Positions 1 to 7,935 are shown, counted from the stretch's first letter. The stretch: 8,436 bases of DNA from Flavobacteriales bacterium UBA6165 (GCA_002422285.1 DIUF01000028.1:1-8436); one strand, 5' to 3'. Translations and numbers: made by a program. Notes: a model not told the origin generated them from the sequence alone.

Positions 1-1
1 G

Positions 2-322
2 CATGGAAATCCTTTGATTCCTAAGAACGAAAAATACAGTCGTTACAAACGTTTGAGCAATGGCAAGTATAAAATGAAAGCTGGATTAGGCAATCATTGT
101 TGGCGCATGTGGAGCTCAACGGTTTTAACTTGGGATGGTATTGTTGTACCCTGCTGTTTTGATAAAGACGCCAAACACCAGCTTGGTAAATTAGACGAAA
201 GTCCATTCAAAGACATCTGGAAATCTGATAAATATCGTTCTATGCGCAGAAACATTCTCACTTCTCGCCAAGACATTGACATTTGCAGCAATTGTAGTGA
301 AGGCAGTAAAGTTTGGGTATAA
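2..322 (+). CDS. Radical SAM protein, C-terminal SPASM domain (5' end outside window)
   Basis: Only the last 106 residues are present. The frame is open to the left edge, so the TTG at 14 is not the true start. The visible part is a SPASM-type iron-sulfur domain: Cys33, then WDGIVVPCCFDKD with Cys51 and Cys52, a Gly-Lys-Leu turn, the typical F-x-x-IW-x-S segment near residues 69-75, and a closing C-x-x-C pair (Cys95, Cys98) ahead of SEGSKVWV. In this family these cysteines hold an auxiliary [4Fe-4S] cluster, while the radical SAM core (CxxxCxxC) lies N-terminal, here outside the window. The substrate cannot be inferred: no partner peptide or maturation gene is visible, and the next gene (CorA) is convergent. 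The stop TAA at 320-322 directly abuts the neighbour's stop. Family assignment is fairly sure; specific function is unknown. Confidence 0.85.
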   Translation, partial: HGNPLIPKNEKYSRYKRLSNGKYKMKAGLGNHCWRMWSSTVLTWDGIVVPCCFDKDAKHQLGKLDESPFKDIWKSDKYRSMRRNILTSRQDIDICSNCSEGSKVWV

Positions 323-1207
323 TTACAAGATTTTTCGTCTCTTAAACCAAACATAAATCCAAATGACGATGAGCAGCATAAGAACCATCACTGCGTGGTA
401 GCCATATTTGTGATGAAGCTCTGGCATGTTGTCGAAGTTCATTCCATAAATACCAACAATAAACGTTAGAGGTAAGAAAAATGCAGCAAAAACAGTCAAC
501 AACTTCATGACCTCGTTACTTTTCTGTGCACTAATGGACAAATAAGTACTCAACAGGTTATTTGTGTCATCAATCACCTCGTCACAGTTGTGGATAAGCC
601 CTAGCAATTGGTCTTTCACATCTTGCAAACTTGGCTTAAATTTATCCGGAACAACAATTTGATTCACAACAGCTTGAGAAAATTGTAATACTTTTTTTGC
701 AATCCTTGACTGAGCCTTGTGATAGTACAAGTCTTCTAGCGAAATTTTATGATTTGAGCGCAGAAAAACTGAATGTTCGAGTAGTTCCACCTTTTTGGAT
801 AGAACCGCAATAGGTTCAAAATAGGTCTTAAGCATCCTACGCATAAAAAACAGCAGTAAATCCTCAACATTTGTAATTTCGTCAGGCAGGTCATTGAAAA
901 AATCAAAATCCGCACGACGAATTGTAATCAAGCGTTTATCACTAACAAAAAATGCCACTTTATTGGTCAATTTGTTAATATTCGTTTGCCGTTCCGACAT
1001 GTTGCCAGTGAAAGCACGTAAAATAATAAAAGAGTAATCTGGATAATTTTCAATTTTAGGCAAATGCCCCACCTCTAAACTGTCTTTAATTTGAAAAAAA
1101 TCCAAATTGTATTGCATCGACAATTCAGTAATCTGACCTTTATCTGGATTCAAGATATCTATCCAAGAAAAATTCTTAAAACTTTGTTCTTTATGGTGAC
1201 TGGTCAT
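323..1207 (-). CDS. corA: CorA-family magnesium/cobalt transporter
   Basis: A 294-residue inner-membrane divalent cation channel. The cytoplasmic N-terminal domain includes the conserved segment LPKIENYPDYSFIILRAF (about 49-66), followed by a long helical region (about 110-230). Two C-terminal membrane helices follow (about 233-253 and 272-288), with the family signature YGMN at 254-257 at the end of the first helix and MPEL in the periplasmic loop. The tail is basic (FKRRKIL), as in CorA pentamers. The frame could start at 1267, but that would place 20 codons across the terminator hairpin of the upstream operon, so I chose the ATG at 1205-1207 (MTSHHKEQ). Length and topology fit the family. 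I see no convincing promoter; TATTTTTA at 1223-1230 is only a weak -7 candidate. Exact metal preference cannot be read from sequence. Confidence 0.93.
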   Translation of the reverse strand: MTSHHKEQSFKNFSWIDILNPDKGQITELSMQYNLDFFQIKDSLEVGHLPKIENYPDYSFIILRAFTGNMSERQTNINKLTNKVAFFVSDKRLITIRRADFDFFNDLPDEITNVEDLLLFFMRRMLKTYFEPIAVLSKKVELLEHSVFLRSNHKISLEDLYYHKAQSRIAKKVLQFSQAVVNQIVVPDKFKPSLQDVKDQLLGLIHNCDEVIDDTNNLLSTYLSISAQKSNEVMKLLTVFAAFFLPLTFIVGIYGMNFDNMPELHHKYGYHAVMVLMLLIVIWIYVWFKRRKIL

Positions 1208-1224
1208 GGGAATTGTTTTTGGTA

Positions 1225-1264
1225 AAAATAAAAAATCCCGACATTGAAACAACATCGGGATTTT
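1225..1264 (-). terminator. Rho-independent terminator of the receptor operon
   Basis: Arms AAAATCCCGA (1232-1241) and TCGGGATTTT (1255-1264) form a perfect 10-bp stem. The 13-base loop can add an inner TTG/CAA pairing. On the minus strand the hairpin is followed by TTTTTTATTTTT. It starts 18 bases after the stop of the type IX-secreted protein, so it closes that operon and separates it from corA. The reverse direction has only a short T run, so termination should be mainly minus strand. Confidence 0.88.
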
Positions 1265-1282
1265 CAAAATATCATTTGTAAA

Positions 1283-3214
1283 TTATTTCTTTACAAATCT
1301 TACCGTTTGTTCGTTAATAACTGCAAAATAAACACCTGAGGTCAAATTGGATACTGAGATTTGATTTTGTGTAGAAGATATTTCAGAAGTGGCTACTACT
1401 CTACCCTGTACATCTAAAACAACTATTTGGCCTTCAAAATTCAAAACATGTAATGTTTCGTCAGCTGGATTTGGATAAAGCACAACTCTATTCAATTCAT
1501 CCCCTTCGAGAGATGCAAAACCAACAGTTTCAATGTCAGATGCAAAACGCGGCAACATCTTGTATTCACCAAAGCTGAACCACATTACACCTTGAGCATT
1601 GTATCCATTGCCTAAAGTTGGTGTGAAAGCATAAATGTCATCATCCACCAACATGTCGCCGTTTCCAGTATTCAATCTGAACATACCAAAACCAGCATTG
1701 GTATTCGTACAAGTTGCATTTTCTACACGTACCAAAACACTTTCATATTGCTCGCTGTTGGCTGCTTGAGTTGAAATAACTGCAGCAGCTGGCAATTCAT
1801 TTCCTGAGCTGATAATTGTTGATGACGAAACACTCGAAATTTGTGTCAAACCGAAAAATTCAACAACGTTTCCAGTCAATTGAATTTCATCACCTAAACT
1901 AGGATTGATTGTGGTGTTGAAAACAAAAATACCATTCCATGCTCCAGTACCATCCTGAATAAAGAAGCCCTGACTTGGCCAAATGGCTGTAACAATACCT
2001 GAAGTGATTACCGTTTGTCCAACCAATGGAGAAATGCCATCAGCCGCTGATGAGAATTGTATGTCGTAGATACTAACTTCATTAATATTAGCATTCAAAA
2101 CCTCGATATCATCAATATTTCTTGGACACACTCTGAATTCACTGAAAGCAAAATTAATAACACCAGTGATGTTGTATGATGCGCCTAAAGTTGGCGTGTA
2201 AGCATAAATCAAACTATGCACTTTCGATGAATCAGCACCACTGTTTATTTTCCACATACCAAAGCCAGAATTTACATCGGTGCATTCTGCATTCATCACT
2301 TCTACCAAAACTCCTTCATATGGTTCGGTTTTAGATTGTGCCGTTGTAATTTGAACTGCCTCAGGTAGTGCATTCCCCGAACTGTGATTCGTAAACGTTG
2401 TTACATTAGAAATTTGAGTCAAATTGAAAAATTCAACAACGCCTCCTGCAATTGAAATGCTATCACCAACAGCAGGCATATTTGTATTATTGAAAACATG
2501 AATACCAGTCCAAGGTCCCACACCATTTTGAATAAAGTACCCACTGCCATATACTGCGGTAACAATACCACTAGTTTCAACAGACTGCCCCACGTAAGGA
2601 GAATCTCCGCTCATGTTTGTTGTATATTGGATGTCATAAATAGATACATATCCAGCAGGAGGAGGAGGTACAGCACCATCTGTAATCACAACGTTATCAA
2701 TTAAAATATGGTCTGGTGCTACGGTATTACGAATCGAAAAAATAAATTCACCAAGACTCGTATTTTGTGCGGCAAACGTTTGTGTATACTGTGTCCATGT
2801 TGAGGTCAAAGTAATATAAGGATTATAAGCCCCCGGGCCAGAAGGATCTGGGTATTGAGCAGAACCACCCGAATCAATGGTAACAATTCCTGTTCTTATT
2901 TGACCTGAGCCTTTAGCCCAAAAAGTAATAGAATAAACGGTTCCCTGCGTCATATCTATAGCACTTGTTGTGAATCTTTGGTGCGCACTATTGGTGTTCT
3001 GTAATCGACAAGACAGAAGTCCTTCTTGTGCATCGGAAGACTGCGTTATACTCGCAGCGGGTACATTAGTTGCAGTTGGAGAAACAACATTTCCGATCCA
3101 TCCATCTGGGCTATTTGGTCCGCTCCAAGATTCAAAACCTGAGGTAAACACTTGCGCCATTGTCATTTGAGAGAAGGCTATTACTACCAAACTCAATAAA
3201 CCTACTTTTTTCAT
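1283..3214 (-). CDS. Secreted CBM-like/double OB-fold protein with type IX sorting domain
   Basis: A 643-residue exported protein. Residues 1-20 are a signal peptide ending at about MAQ. Residues 21-180 resemble a carbohydrate-binding-type jelly roll (GFESW at the start, ITFWAKGSG near 96-104, closing ILIDNVVITDG). A PPPPAG linker leads to two homologous modules at about 190-372 and 380-564. Each has SIYDIQ, SPxVGQ, TSGIVTA, a FIQ(N/D)G strand, an acidic/Gly turn, VVEFF(N/G)LTQIS, then a second half with F(S)F and a final IE. This matches the OB-like region found N-terminal to the catalytic domain of ExeM/NucH-type extracellular nucleases, but no nuclease domain follows. Residues about 576-643 (YPNP at 580-583, LTSGVYF, final VKK) form a type A T9SS C-terminal domain, predicting secretion and surface attachment. 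It is last in a three-gene operon, 26 bases after the lipoprotein gene. Binding rather than catalysis is inferred; the ligand is unknown. Confidence 0.85.
   Translation of the reverse strand: MKKVGLLSLVVIAFSQMTMAQVFTSGFESWSGPNSPDGWIGNVVSPTATNVPAASITQSSDAQEGLLSCRLQNTNSAHQRFTTSAIDMTQGTVYSITFWAKGSGQIRTGIVTIDSGGSAQYPDPSGPGAYNPYITLTSTWTQYTQTFAAQNTSLGEFIFSIRNTVAPDHILIDNVVITDGAVPPPPAGYVSIYDIQYTTNMSGDSPYVGQSVETSGIVTAVYGSGYFIQNGVGPWTGIHVFNNTNMPAVGDSISIAGGVVEFFNLTQISNVTTFTNHSSGNALPEAVQITTAQSKTEPYEGVLVEVMNAECTDVNSGFGMWKINSGADSSKVHSLIYAYTPTLGASYNITGVINFAFSEFRVCPRNIDDIEVLNANINEVSIYDIQFSSAADGISPLVGQTVITSGIVTAIWPSQGFFIQDGTGAWNGIFVFNTTINPSLGDEIQLTGNVVEFFGLTQISSVSSSTIISSGNELPAAAVISTQAANSEQYESVLVRVENATCTNTNAGFGMFRLNTGNGDMLVDDDIYAFTPTLGNGYNAQGVMWFSFGEYKMLPRFASDIETVGFASLEGDELNRVVLYPNPADETLHVLNFEGQIVVLDVQGRVVATSEISSTQNQISVSNLTSGVYFAVINEQTVRFVKK
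1526..2647 (-). repeat. Tandem duplicated OB-fold module within the secreted protein
   Basis: Two head-to-tail modules of about 183 codons each (2099-2647 and 1526-2077). Shared landmarks in order are SIYDIQ, VGQ, SGIVTA, FIQ, GD, VVEFF-LTQIS, SSGN-LP, YE-VLV, a Cys-Thr pair (ECT/TCT), N-GFGM, IYA(Y/F)TPTLG and FSE/FGE. The DNA is much more diverged than the protein pattern, so this is an old domain duplication and not a recent tandem repeat. Confidence 0.85.
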
Positions 3215-3240
3215 GATTTCTATTTTTAAAATTGATTATT

Positions 3241-4515
3241 CTAATTGATTATAACATTATCCACACGGTATGAACTTGTGGCGTCTGTTCCATTTCCATT
3301 ATATCTAAAGGCAACGTGGAAATTTCCGGTATAACCTTGAGGCATAAAACCAAAAAGTTGAATTTGACCTGATGAAATCCATGAGCTTCCGCTACTTGAC
3401 CCTGCAATTGTTGCAGGCAAAGGAACCCAAGTTGCAGCATTTGGATTGGTACCATCATAATTTATCGAAATGTGTACAGTTAATCCATTATGAACCCAAA
3501 AAGCAGTCTGCGTTTGAAAACTTAAAGTATTGGTCCCATTTGAATTTATTGGAGGTGTGATTAACCAAGTAACATTATTTTCACCACTTCCAAATGCGGT
3601 TGCTTGAACGTGATTTCCATTGGCATCAGAGCCGCTTCTGCCTCGCCACACACGTGTACCTGTAGTTGCGATGTTTTGCCAACAAGACATGGAGAAATCA
3701 ACATTATTGACTGCCGAAGAAAAATCTTCTGACACAGCATTTACTGGGTCGCATACTACTGGTCCTCCAGTGCAACGTTCGCCATTCATATTCAAATCGG
3801 AAACTCGACGCAGATACAATTGTCGAGTGCCATTGAAAATTCCCAATACAGCAATCAGAGAACCATTTCCAGAGGGCACCACAGTATTTGCGAAATTGGC
3901 ATAGCCACTAGTTCTAACTATAACAGTGTTGCCGTTACAATCCACCAAATTTCTATTCTGTGTTTGCAGTTGAGCCGCATTAGCGAAGGTTAAACCCAAG
4001 TCGGATGTGGCAAACTCAACGTTTTCAATCTTTATTAATTTGGCAATCAAACTTTCGTCGGTTAGCACCTGTTCTAAAGTCACAGATTGAGGCTGAATGA
4101 ATTTTTGTGTAGCTTGTTTGATTACATTTTTATCCACGTTCACTGAATCCAACTGCATCATCCCACTGAATTGAGTAAGCGTTACACCTTTCAAATAAAC
4201 GCGTACAGAATCGCCTTCATTCAATCCACCGGAAAAAAGAGTGCGAATCAAAATTGCCCCAGTCTCATCTTGTAAATAAAAGTTTCTATACAAATTCCCT
4301 GATTTGTCATCTGCAGTTATTGTTCCGAATAAAGAAAAATCAGCATCAAATTTTATAGGCTGATTAGCAAAGGTATCTTTGAGGTCTTGTACCGTCAAAA
4401 TATGACCTACTGGAATCTCATTTACAGGCGGCTCGTCCCATTTCTTTTTCACACATGATGTTGCAACAAAAGTGGCAAGGACAAATAAAAATAGTGTTTG
4501 AATTGACTTATGCAT
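3241..4515 (-). CDS. DUF5689-type outer-membrane lipoprotein
   Basis: A 424-residue predicted lipoprotein. The hydrophobic signal ends at Cys21 (FVATSC) and is followed by the charged stretch VKKKWDEPP, of the kind reported as a surface-export signal for Bacteroidota lipoproteins. Residues about 36-245 look like the DUF5689 domain: VxDLK near 43, an FGTITADD strand, YLQDETGAILIR, GDSVRVYLKG, a Q-P-x-VTLEQVL segment and a closing RRVSDLNM. This is OB-like and distantly echoes the modules of the next gene. Residues about 260-424 form a beta-rich domain resembling the choice-of-anchor J / cleaved-adhesin type (SEDFSS, SCWQNI, WLITPPI, YRVDNVIIN). It lies 10 bases after the TonB-dependent receptor and 26 bases before the type IX-secreted protein. 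The likely role is a surface partner or lid for the receptor, by analogy with SusD-like proteins. The substrate is unknown. DUF5689 is assigned from pattern memory, not a search. Confidence 0.78.
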   Translation of the reverse strand: MHKSIQTLFLFVLATFVATSCVKKKWDEPPVNEIPVGHILTVQDLKDTFANQPIKFDADFSLFGTITADDKSGNLYRNFYLQDETGAILIRTLFSGGLNEGDSVRVYLKGVTLTQFSGMMQLDSVNVDKNVIKQATQKFIQPQSVTLEQVLTDESLIAKLIKIENVEFATSDLGLTFANAAQLQTQNRNLVDCNGNTVIVRTSGYANFANTVVPSGNGSLIAVLGIFNGTRQLYLRRVSDLNMNGERCTGGPVVCDPVNAVSEDFSSAVNNVDFSMSCWQNIATTGTRVWRGRSGSDANGNHVQATAFGSGENNVTWLITPPINSNGTNTLSFQTQTAFWVHNGLTVHISINYDGTNPNAATWVPLPATIAGSSSGSSWISSGQIQLFGFMPQGYTGNFHVAFRYNGNGTDATSSYRVDNVIIN

Positions 4516-4525
4516 AGTTCAGAAA

Positions 4526-7096
4526 TTAAAAGCTTAGAGATAACATGGTGAAAAAATTGATGCCAAACATGTAAGAATACATGGGCGGGAATCGATCTAA
4601 ATCAGTGGACACATAGCGCAATTGTTCAAAACCACCAACACGAAAGTTTTGATTATTCAGGACGTTGTTTATGCTCACATTAAAATTGATAAAATACTTA
4701 TACTTGATTCTCCAAGATTTACCGCCATAGATGTCCATTGTAAAGCCGGGATCTAAGCGCTCTTGACGAACAACATCGCGCCATTGAGGGTCAGATTCAA
4801 CGAAAGACTCTAAAGCCTCAGCAGTTCTTCTGTCTGGATTAGGATCCAAATAGATATGATCAAAATAATTTAAGTTAAAGCCAACATACCAAAATTTAGG
4901 TGCATTATAACGCATACCCAATCCTGCTGCTGTCTGAGGCATCCCCCCAATTCGGTAATTTTTGAGATAAACTGTTCTATTTTCTGCCAACAACTCAGCG
5001 CTGTTGTCGCGAGAAATAGTTGCCACCGGACGTGAGTCATAAATGCTGAATCCAGTACCAAAAACTCCAGAAACACTAATTGTTGAAGTAGCTTTCCATT
5101 CTGCGCCAAATTCTAATCCTTGATGCAAAAGATTCACACCAGTCATGAAATAGTTTACAAGATTTCTGTATTCTTCATGGAAGAAACTGCGCATCCATAC
5201 TTGGTCTTTGATAGTGGTATGGTACAAAGTAGCGCGACCTCTAAATTTTGGATAACGCACAATATAGTTGATATCGTAGGATTGCACCTTTTCAGTAGTA
5301 ATTCCCGGAAGTATATCATGACGAGTTCTCGGTGAAACAAAAACATTTGATACCAATGGGGCTCGTGTCAACCATGCAGCATTTGCAGAAAGATATTGAC
5401 GACCTGATATTTTATATGTAGCCCCAACTTTTACACCCCCCGTATTAAAAGTAGATTTTTCGGATTGTCCGAATGAGCTATCGAAAAATCTAGCATTTCT
5501 CATATTACTCTCACGATAATATTGTGTAAAAGTGTAATTCAAGGCTGCGTAAACGGAATATTTGCTTGTCTCATGTTCGATTTGTGCAAAAGCATTATGT
5601 CGATCAATATGATTGTAATAATCATAACCATAAACGCCACCTTGTTTGATTAAAGCATTGGGCCTGTCCACATTATTAACCGCCAAGTTTGGGTCTTGCA
5701 AATCACGCTCAGCGAATTGGTCGATGTCTATCCAAAAATCACCACCGAGTAAGTCGTGTACTTGTCTATAATTTCTACTGCGGTATTTGTTCAAATTCAA
5801 CCCACCAGAAAGCACTGTTTGTGGGCTAAAATATTTGGTAAAGAAGGTATTTATTCCAAATTGCACGTGGTCATTTCGAACTTCTTCAATAATATATTTT
5901 GACCGTGCTCCAGTAAAATTGTTCCCAACAATACCATCCACATTTTCAACGGTGTATAAATTGTTTCTGTTGGCGTCATACATTCCATGCCAATTGACTT
6001 GTTGTGTATTCACATCGTTTTGCCAATTGAAAGTAGCTTGGTCGTGCAAAAATGTTCCCTCATCAAAAAAGCTTGGCAAGTAACGATAATAATTTGGTCT
6101 TGGATCAGCTGCTTCGTACCAATTCAAGCGTGTTGTTCCACCTCTTCCTCCATTAACATAGGCTGAGGTAGTCATCTCGAAATCTTTATTTGGCTTGAAA
6201 TAATGCGTTAGAATCGCAGTAGGTTTATGTACATTTCGAATTCTCGAATTGCGTTTTTCACCATTTTGAAAACCCCAATTCGGGTTGTAAAAATTGGTTC
6301 CAACTAAATCATAAATTTCTTGAAAAACTGGATTTTGAAGACCCTGATATGTCTTTGAGCCAAATCCAATGAAACCCAACGAATGCTTATCATTGAATTT
6401 TTTCTCTACACCAAGGTAATAAGAAATGGCATCCATGAAAGTTCCTTGTACATAACCTTCTTGAGCCCATCTGCGCGAAAAAGAGGCCGCAATAGCCCAG
6501 CCATTATCCATCAAACCCGTGCTATGTGTTACCATCACCCTGTGGCGATAGATACGGTTGGTTTCAGCAAAAGAAGCGCGTGTACCCGGACGGATCAATG
6601 ATGCTCGTGCGTTTATTGAAGAAAAGCCCCCTATTCCGGTAAAGAACTCTCGTTCTGGAGAAAGACCTATATTAACCGTTTGATTTCTCGTTACGTCATT
6701 CAAGCCTCCCCAATAAGCCCAAATCGGTCGCCCCATTTCAGGATCATTCATCAATACTCCATTTATGAGAACACTAGTATTCATGGCATCATAACCTCTT
6801 ATTCTGAAACGGGCAACACCAAAAGCGAAACCCGCAGTAGAAGTATAAACATCTCGCGATGCTTGCAACAAACCAGCAACATCTTGTCCGCCGCCATCTT
6901 GATCATCTTCATCTGAAATATTCAAAACGGGAACTCTCAATACCATACTATCCGCAGGCACTTGACTATTGGATGTTGTATCTGGTGGGGAAGACTCGGC
7001 TTGAGAAAAAGAAATGATGGGAATGGTTAGAATAGCCCAAACAATAACCACCTTATTAAGAGCAACTCTAAAGAGAGTCGAATAAAACTTCATCAT
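4526..7096 (-). CDS. TonB-dependent outer-membrane receptor
   Basis: An 856-residue outer-membrane transporter powered by TonB-ExbB-ExbD. A signal peptide (about 1-32, ending SFSQ) is followed by a short linker with a possible TonB box (VLRVPVLNIS, 52-61) and an acidic/Gly stretch (SDEDDQDGGGQD). The plug begins at about 71: VAGLLQASRDVY, then the conserved FRIRGYD and SVLINGVLMND (97-118), and GGLNDVTRN. The remainder is a 22-strand-type barrel rich in Tyr/Asn/Trp, ending MLSLSF with a terminal Phe, the usual BAM signal. Unlike most large Bacteroidota receptors, no carboxypeptidase-regulatory-like domain precedes the plug. The frame extends to a TTG at 7108, but the tandem ATGs at 7096 and 7093 are more plausible starts; I chose the first. 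It heads a three-gene operon with a DUF5689 lipoprotein and a secreted OB-fold protein. Family is near certain; substrate is unknown. Confidence 0.93.
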   Translation of the reverse strand: MMKFYSTLFRVALNKVVIVWAILTIPIISFSQAESSPPDTTSNSQVPADSMVLRVPVLNISDEDDQDGGGQDVAGLLQASRDVYTSTAGFAFGVARFRIRGYDAMNTSVLINGVLMNDPEMGRPIWAYWGGLNDVTRNQTVNIGLSPEREFFTGIGGFSSINARASLIRPGTRASFAETNRIYRHRVMVTHSTGLMDNGWAIAASFSRRWAQEGYVQGTFMDAISYYLGVEKKFNDKHSLGFIGFGSKTYQGLQNPVFQEIYDLVGTNFYNPNWGFQNGEKRNSRIRNVHKPTAILTHYFKPNKDFEMTTSAYVNGGRGGTTRLNWYEAADPRPNYYRYLPSFFDEGTFLHDQATFNWQNDVNTQQVNWHGMYDANRNNLYTVENVDGIVGNNFTGARSKYIIEEVRNDHVQFGINTFFTKYFSPQTVLSGGLNLNKYRSRNYRQVHDLLGGDFWIDIDQFAERDLQDPNLAVNNVDRPNALIKQGGVYGYDYYNHIDRHNAFAQIEHETSKYSVYAALNYTFTQYYRESNMRNARFFDSSFGQSEKSTFNTGGVKVGATYKISGRQYLSANAAWLTRAPLVSNVFVSPRTRHDILPGITTEKVQSYDINYIVRYPKFRGRATLYHTTIKDQVWMRSFFHEEYRNLVNYFMTGVNLLHQGLEFGAEWKATSTISVSGVFGTGFSIYDSRPVATISRDNSAELLAENRTVYLKNYRIGGMPQTAAGLGMRYNAPKFWYVGFNLNYFDHIYLDPNPDRRTAEALESFVESDPQWRDVVRQERLDPGFTMDIYGGKSWRIKYKYFINFNVSINNVLNNQNFRVGGFEQLRYVSTDLDRFPPMYSYMFGINFFTMLSLSF

Positions 7097-7167
7097 AATC
7101 GAAAGCAATTAATATATCTAGTGCAATCGATGCTCATCTAAGTTTGAAGCGCAAAGAAATCACGGCA

Positions 7168-7194
7168 CAAAATTATAGTATATCCCACAACCAA
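7168..7194 (-). promoter_or_regulatory. Candidate promoter of the receptor operon
   Basis: On the minus strand, TAATTTTG (7168-7175) exactly matches the Bacteroidota -7 consensus TAnnTTTG. A TTG at 7192-7194 could serve as the -33 element, but the 16-base spacer is shorter than the usual 19-21. Transcription would start near 7161, giving a leader of about 65 bases before the ATG at 7096. The placement upstream of the first operon gene supports it; the poor -33 keeps confidence moderate. Confidence 0.45.
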
Positions 7195-7251
7195 GAGCTA
7201 ACTGTGGATAACTTAATGTTTTGTTAATAGAAATTCGAAGAATACATGAGA

Positions 7252-7611
7252 CTAATCTATCTTGATTGCGTCACCAAAACTCAAGCTGCTGTTGAGCGTG
7301 CGTTCTTTTGGACCATCATCTGCAAATCGATCTAACAAGCGTTTTACCAAACCTGGATGATTAGATAAGTTATTCAAATACAAGCGATTCGGCTTGGTAC
7401 TCAGATGTTTCAATACCTTAACCGCTTGAGCCTTGGTTTCGCACTCGATAACGAGCTTTATCTCCCAATCGCTTGCTTTAGCTATAGCTTTTAACGTATC
7501 ATAGTAACCTGAATTTAGTTTATTCAATTTATCCATGAACTCATCCGATTCTCCAAAATAGTACTCATCCAGATTTGGAGAATAAAATACAAATACATTT
7601 CTCGCCGCCAT
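7252..7611 (-). CDS. Diverged GIY-YIG-fold protein, probably catalytically dead
   Basis: A 119-residue protein whose first 90 residues align through the whole GIY-YIG fold with the intact neighbour at 8067-8330. VFVFYSP-LDEYYFGES (6-22) matches FVYILFSPSIEKYYIGYS, the DKLNKLNSG helix (27-35) matches EKRLEFHNS, and KAQAVKVLKHL (60-70) matches KTEALKAERYI. The catalytic Arg is replaced by Lys28, the conserved His by Leu32, and the metal-binding Glu by Leu67, so DNA cleavage is unlikely. A C-terminal extension (about 90-119) with HPGLVKRLLDRFADDGPKER is absent from the short nucleases. Start ATG at 7609-7611 lies about 24 bases from a predicted transcription start. There is no terminator after its stop; 155 bases separate it from the receptor gene. 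It may be a domesticated relative with a binding role (inference). Confidence 0.72.
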   Translation of the reverse strand: MAARNVFVFYSPNLDEYYFGESDEFMDKLNKLNSGYYDTLKAIAKASDWEIKLVIECETKAQAVKVLKHLSTKPNRLYLNNLSNHPGLVKRLLDRFADDGPKERTLNSSLSFGDAIKID

Positions 7612-7641
7612 TTATTATAGTGTGTGTGTTTAATGACGCGT

Positions 7642-7673
7642 CAAAAGTAGAGTGAAATTCAGGGATTATCAAA
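7642..7673 (-). promoter_or_regulatory. Bacteroidota-type promoter for the diverged GIY-YIG gene
   Basis: Minus-strand TTTG (7670-7673), a 20-base spacer, then TACTTTTG (7642-7649) match both elements of the Bacteroidota sigma consensus TTTG-N19-21-TAnnTTTG. The predicted start near 7635 leaves a leader of about 24 A/T-rich bases with no Shine-Dalgarno sequence, normal in this phylum. It shows that this gene is transcribed separately from the repeat units upstream. Confidence 0.72.
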
Positions 7674-7724
7674 TATTGTTGAAAAAATTATAAAAAAAGT
7701 AATTGATTATCATGTATTTACTAT

Positions 7725-7931
7725 TCAAGCAGAGCAATTAACAACATAATTGATTCGTGAATAGAGCGTGTATTTGAAGACAAAAAAAGAGTCAATATCA
7801 TGGATTCGTTTACTCCAAATTTTATTAAATTTGGAATTATGAAATTCCAACCGCTTTTCTGGATCCTTAGAATAACCAATGTAGTACTTTTCGATACTCG
7901 GTGAAAACAATATGTAAACGAAATAATCCAC
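7725..7931 (-). pseudogene. Truncated GIY-YIG nuclease gene (repeat copy A)
   Basis: Starts with GTG at 7929-7931 and encodes MDYFVYILFSPSIEKYYIGY and onward. The first 42 residues match the intact copy at 8067-8330, except D2 for N2, K/E at 22, D/H at 23 and K/E at 34. Identity stops abruptly at base 7807, just after IWSKR. The remaining 26 codons (HDIDSFFVFKYTLY and on) are unrelated to the family, so the conserved helix with the metal-binding Glu is missing. VYI, YIG, Arg27 and His31 are kept. A functional nuclease is not expected; the 68-residue frame ends by chance in the joined DNA. The break suggests a deletion, recombination or insertion end at 7806/7807. Little else is recognisable in 7612-7806 apart from the promoter of the next gene. 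Confidence 0.8.
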
Positions 7932-7935
7932 TCCA

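Noticed and set aside
1208..1267. Extended start of corA at 1267.
   Set aside because: It would translate across the strong terminator hairpin; the ATG at 1207 gives a family-typical N-terminus.
7203..7211. Perfect DnaA-box match (TGTGGATAA) in the AT-rich intergenic stretch upstream of the receptor operon, suggesting an origin or DnaA control.
   Set aside because: Only one intergenic box is present; the other match, at 3257-3265, is inside coding sequence. There is no box cluster and no dnaA/dnaN neighbour, so chance is likely.
7831..7850. 8-bp inverted repeat TTGGAATT/AATTCCAA inside the GIY-YIG gene, considered as a self-cleavage or regulatory site.
   Set aside because: It lies within conserved coding sequence (LEFHN region) and is imperfect in copy B, so it is more simply explained by codons.
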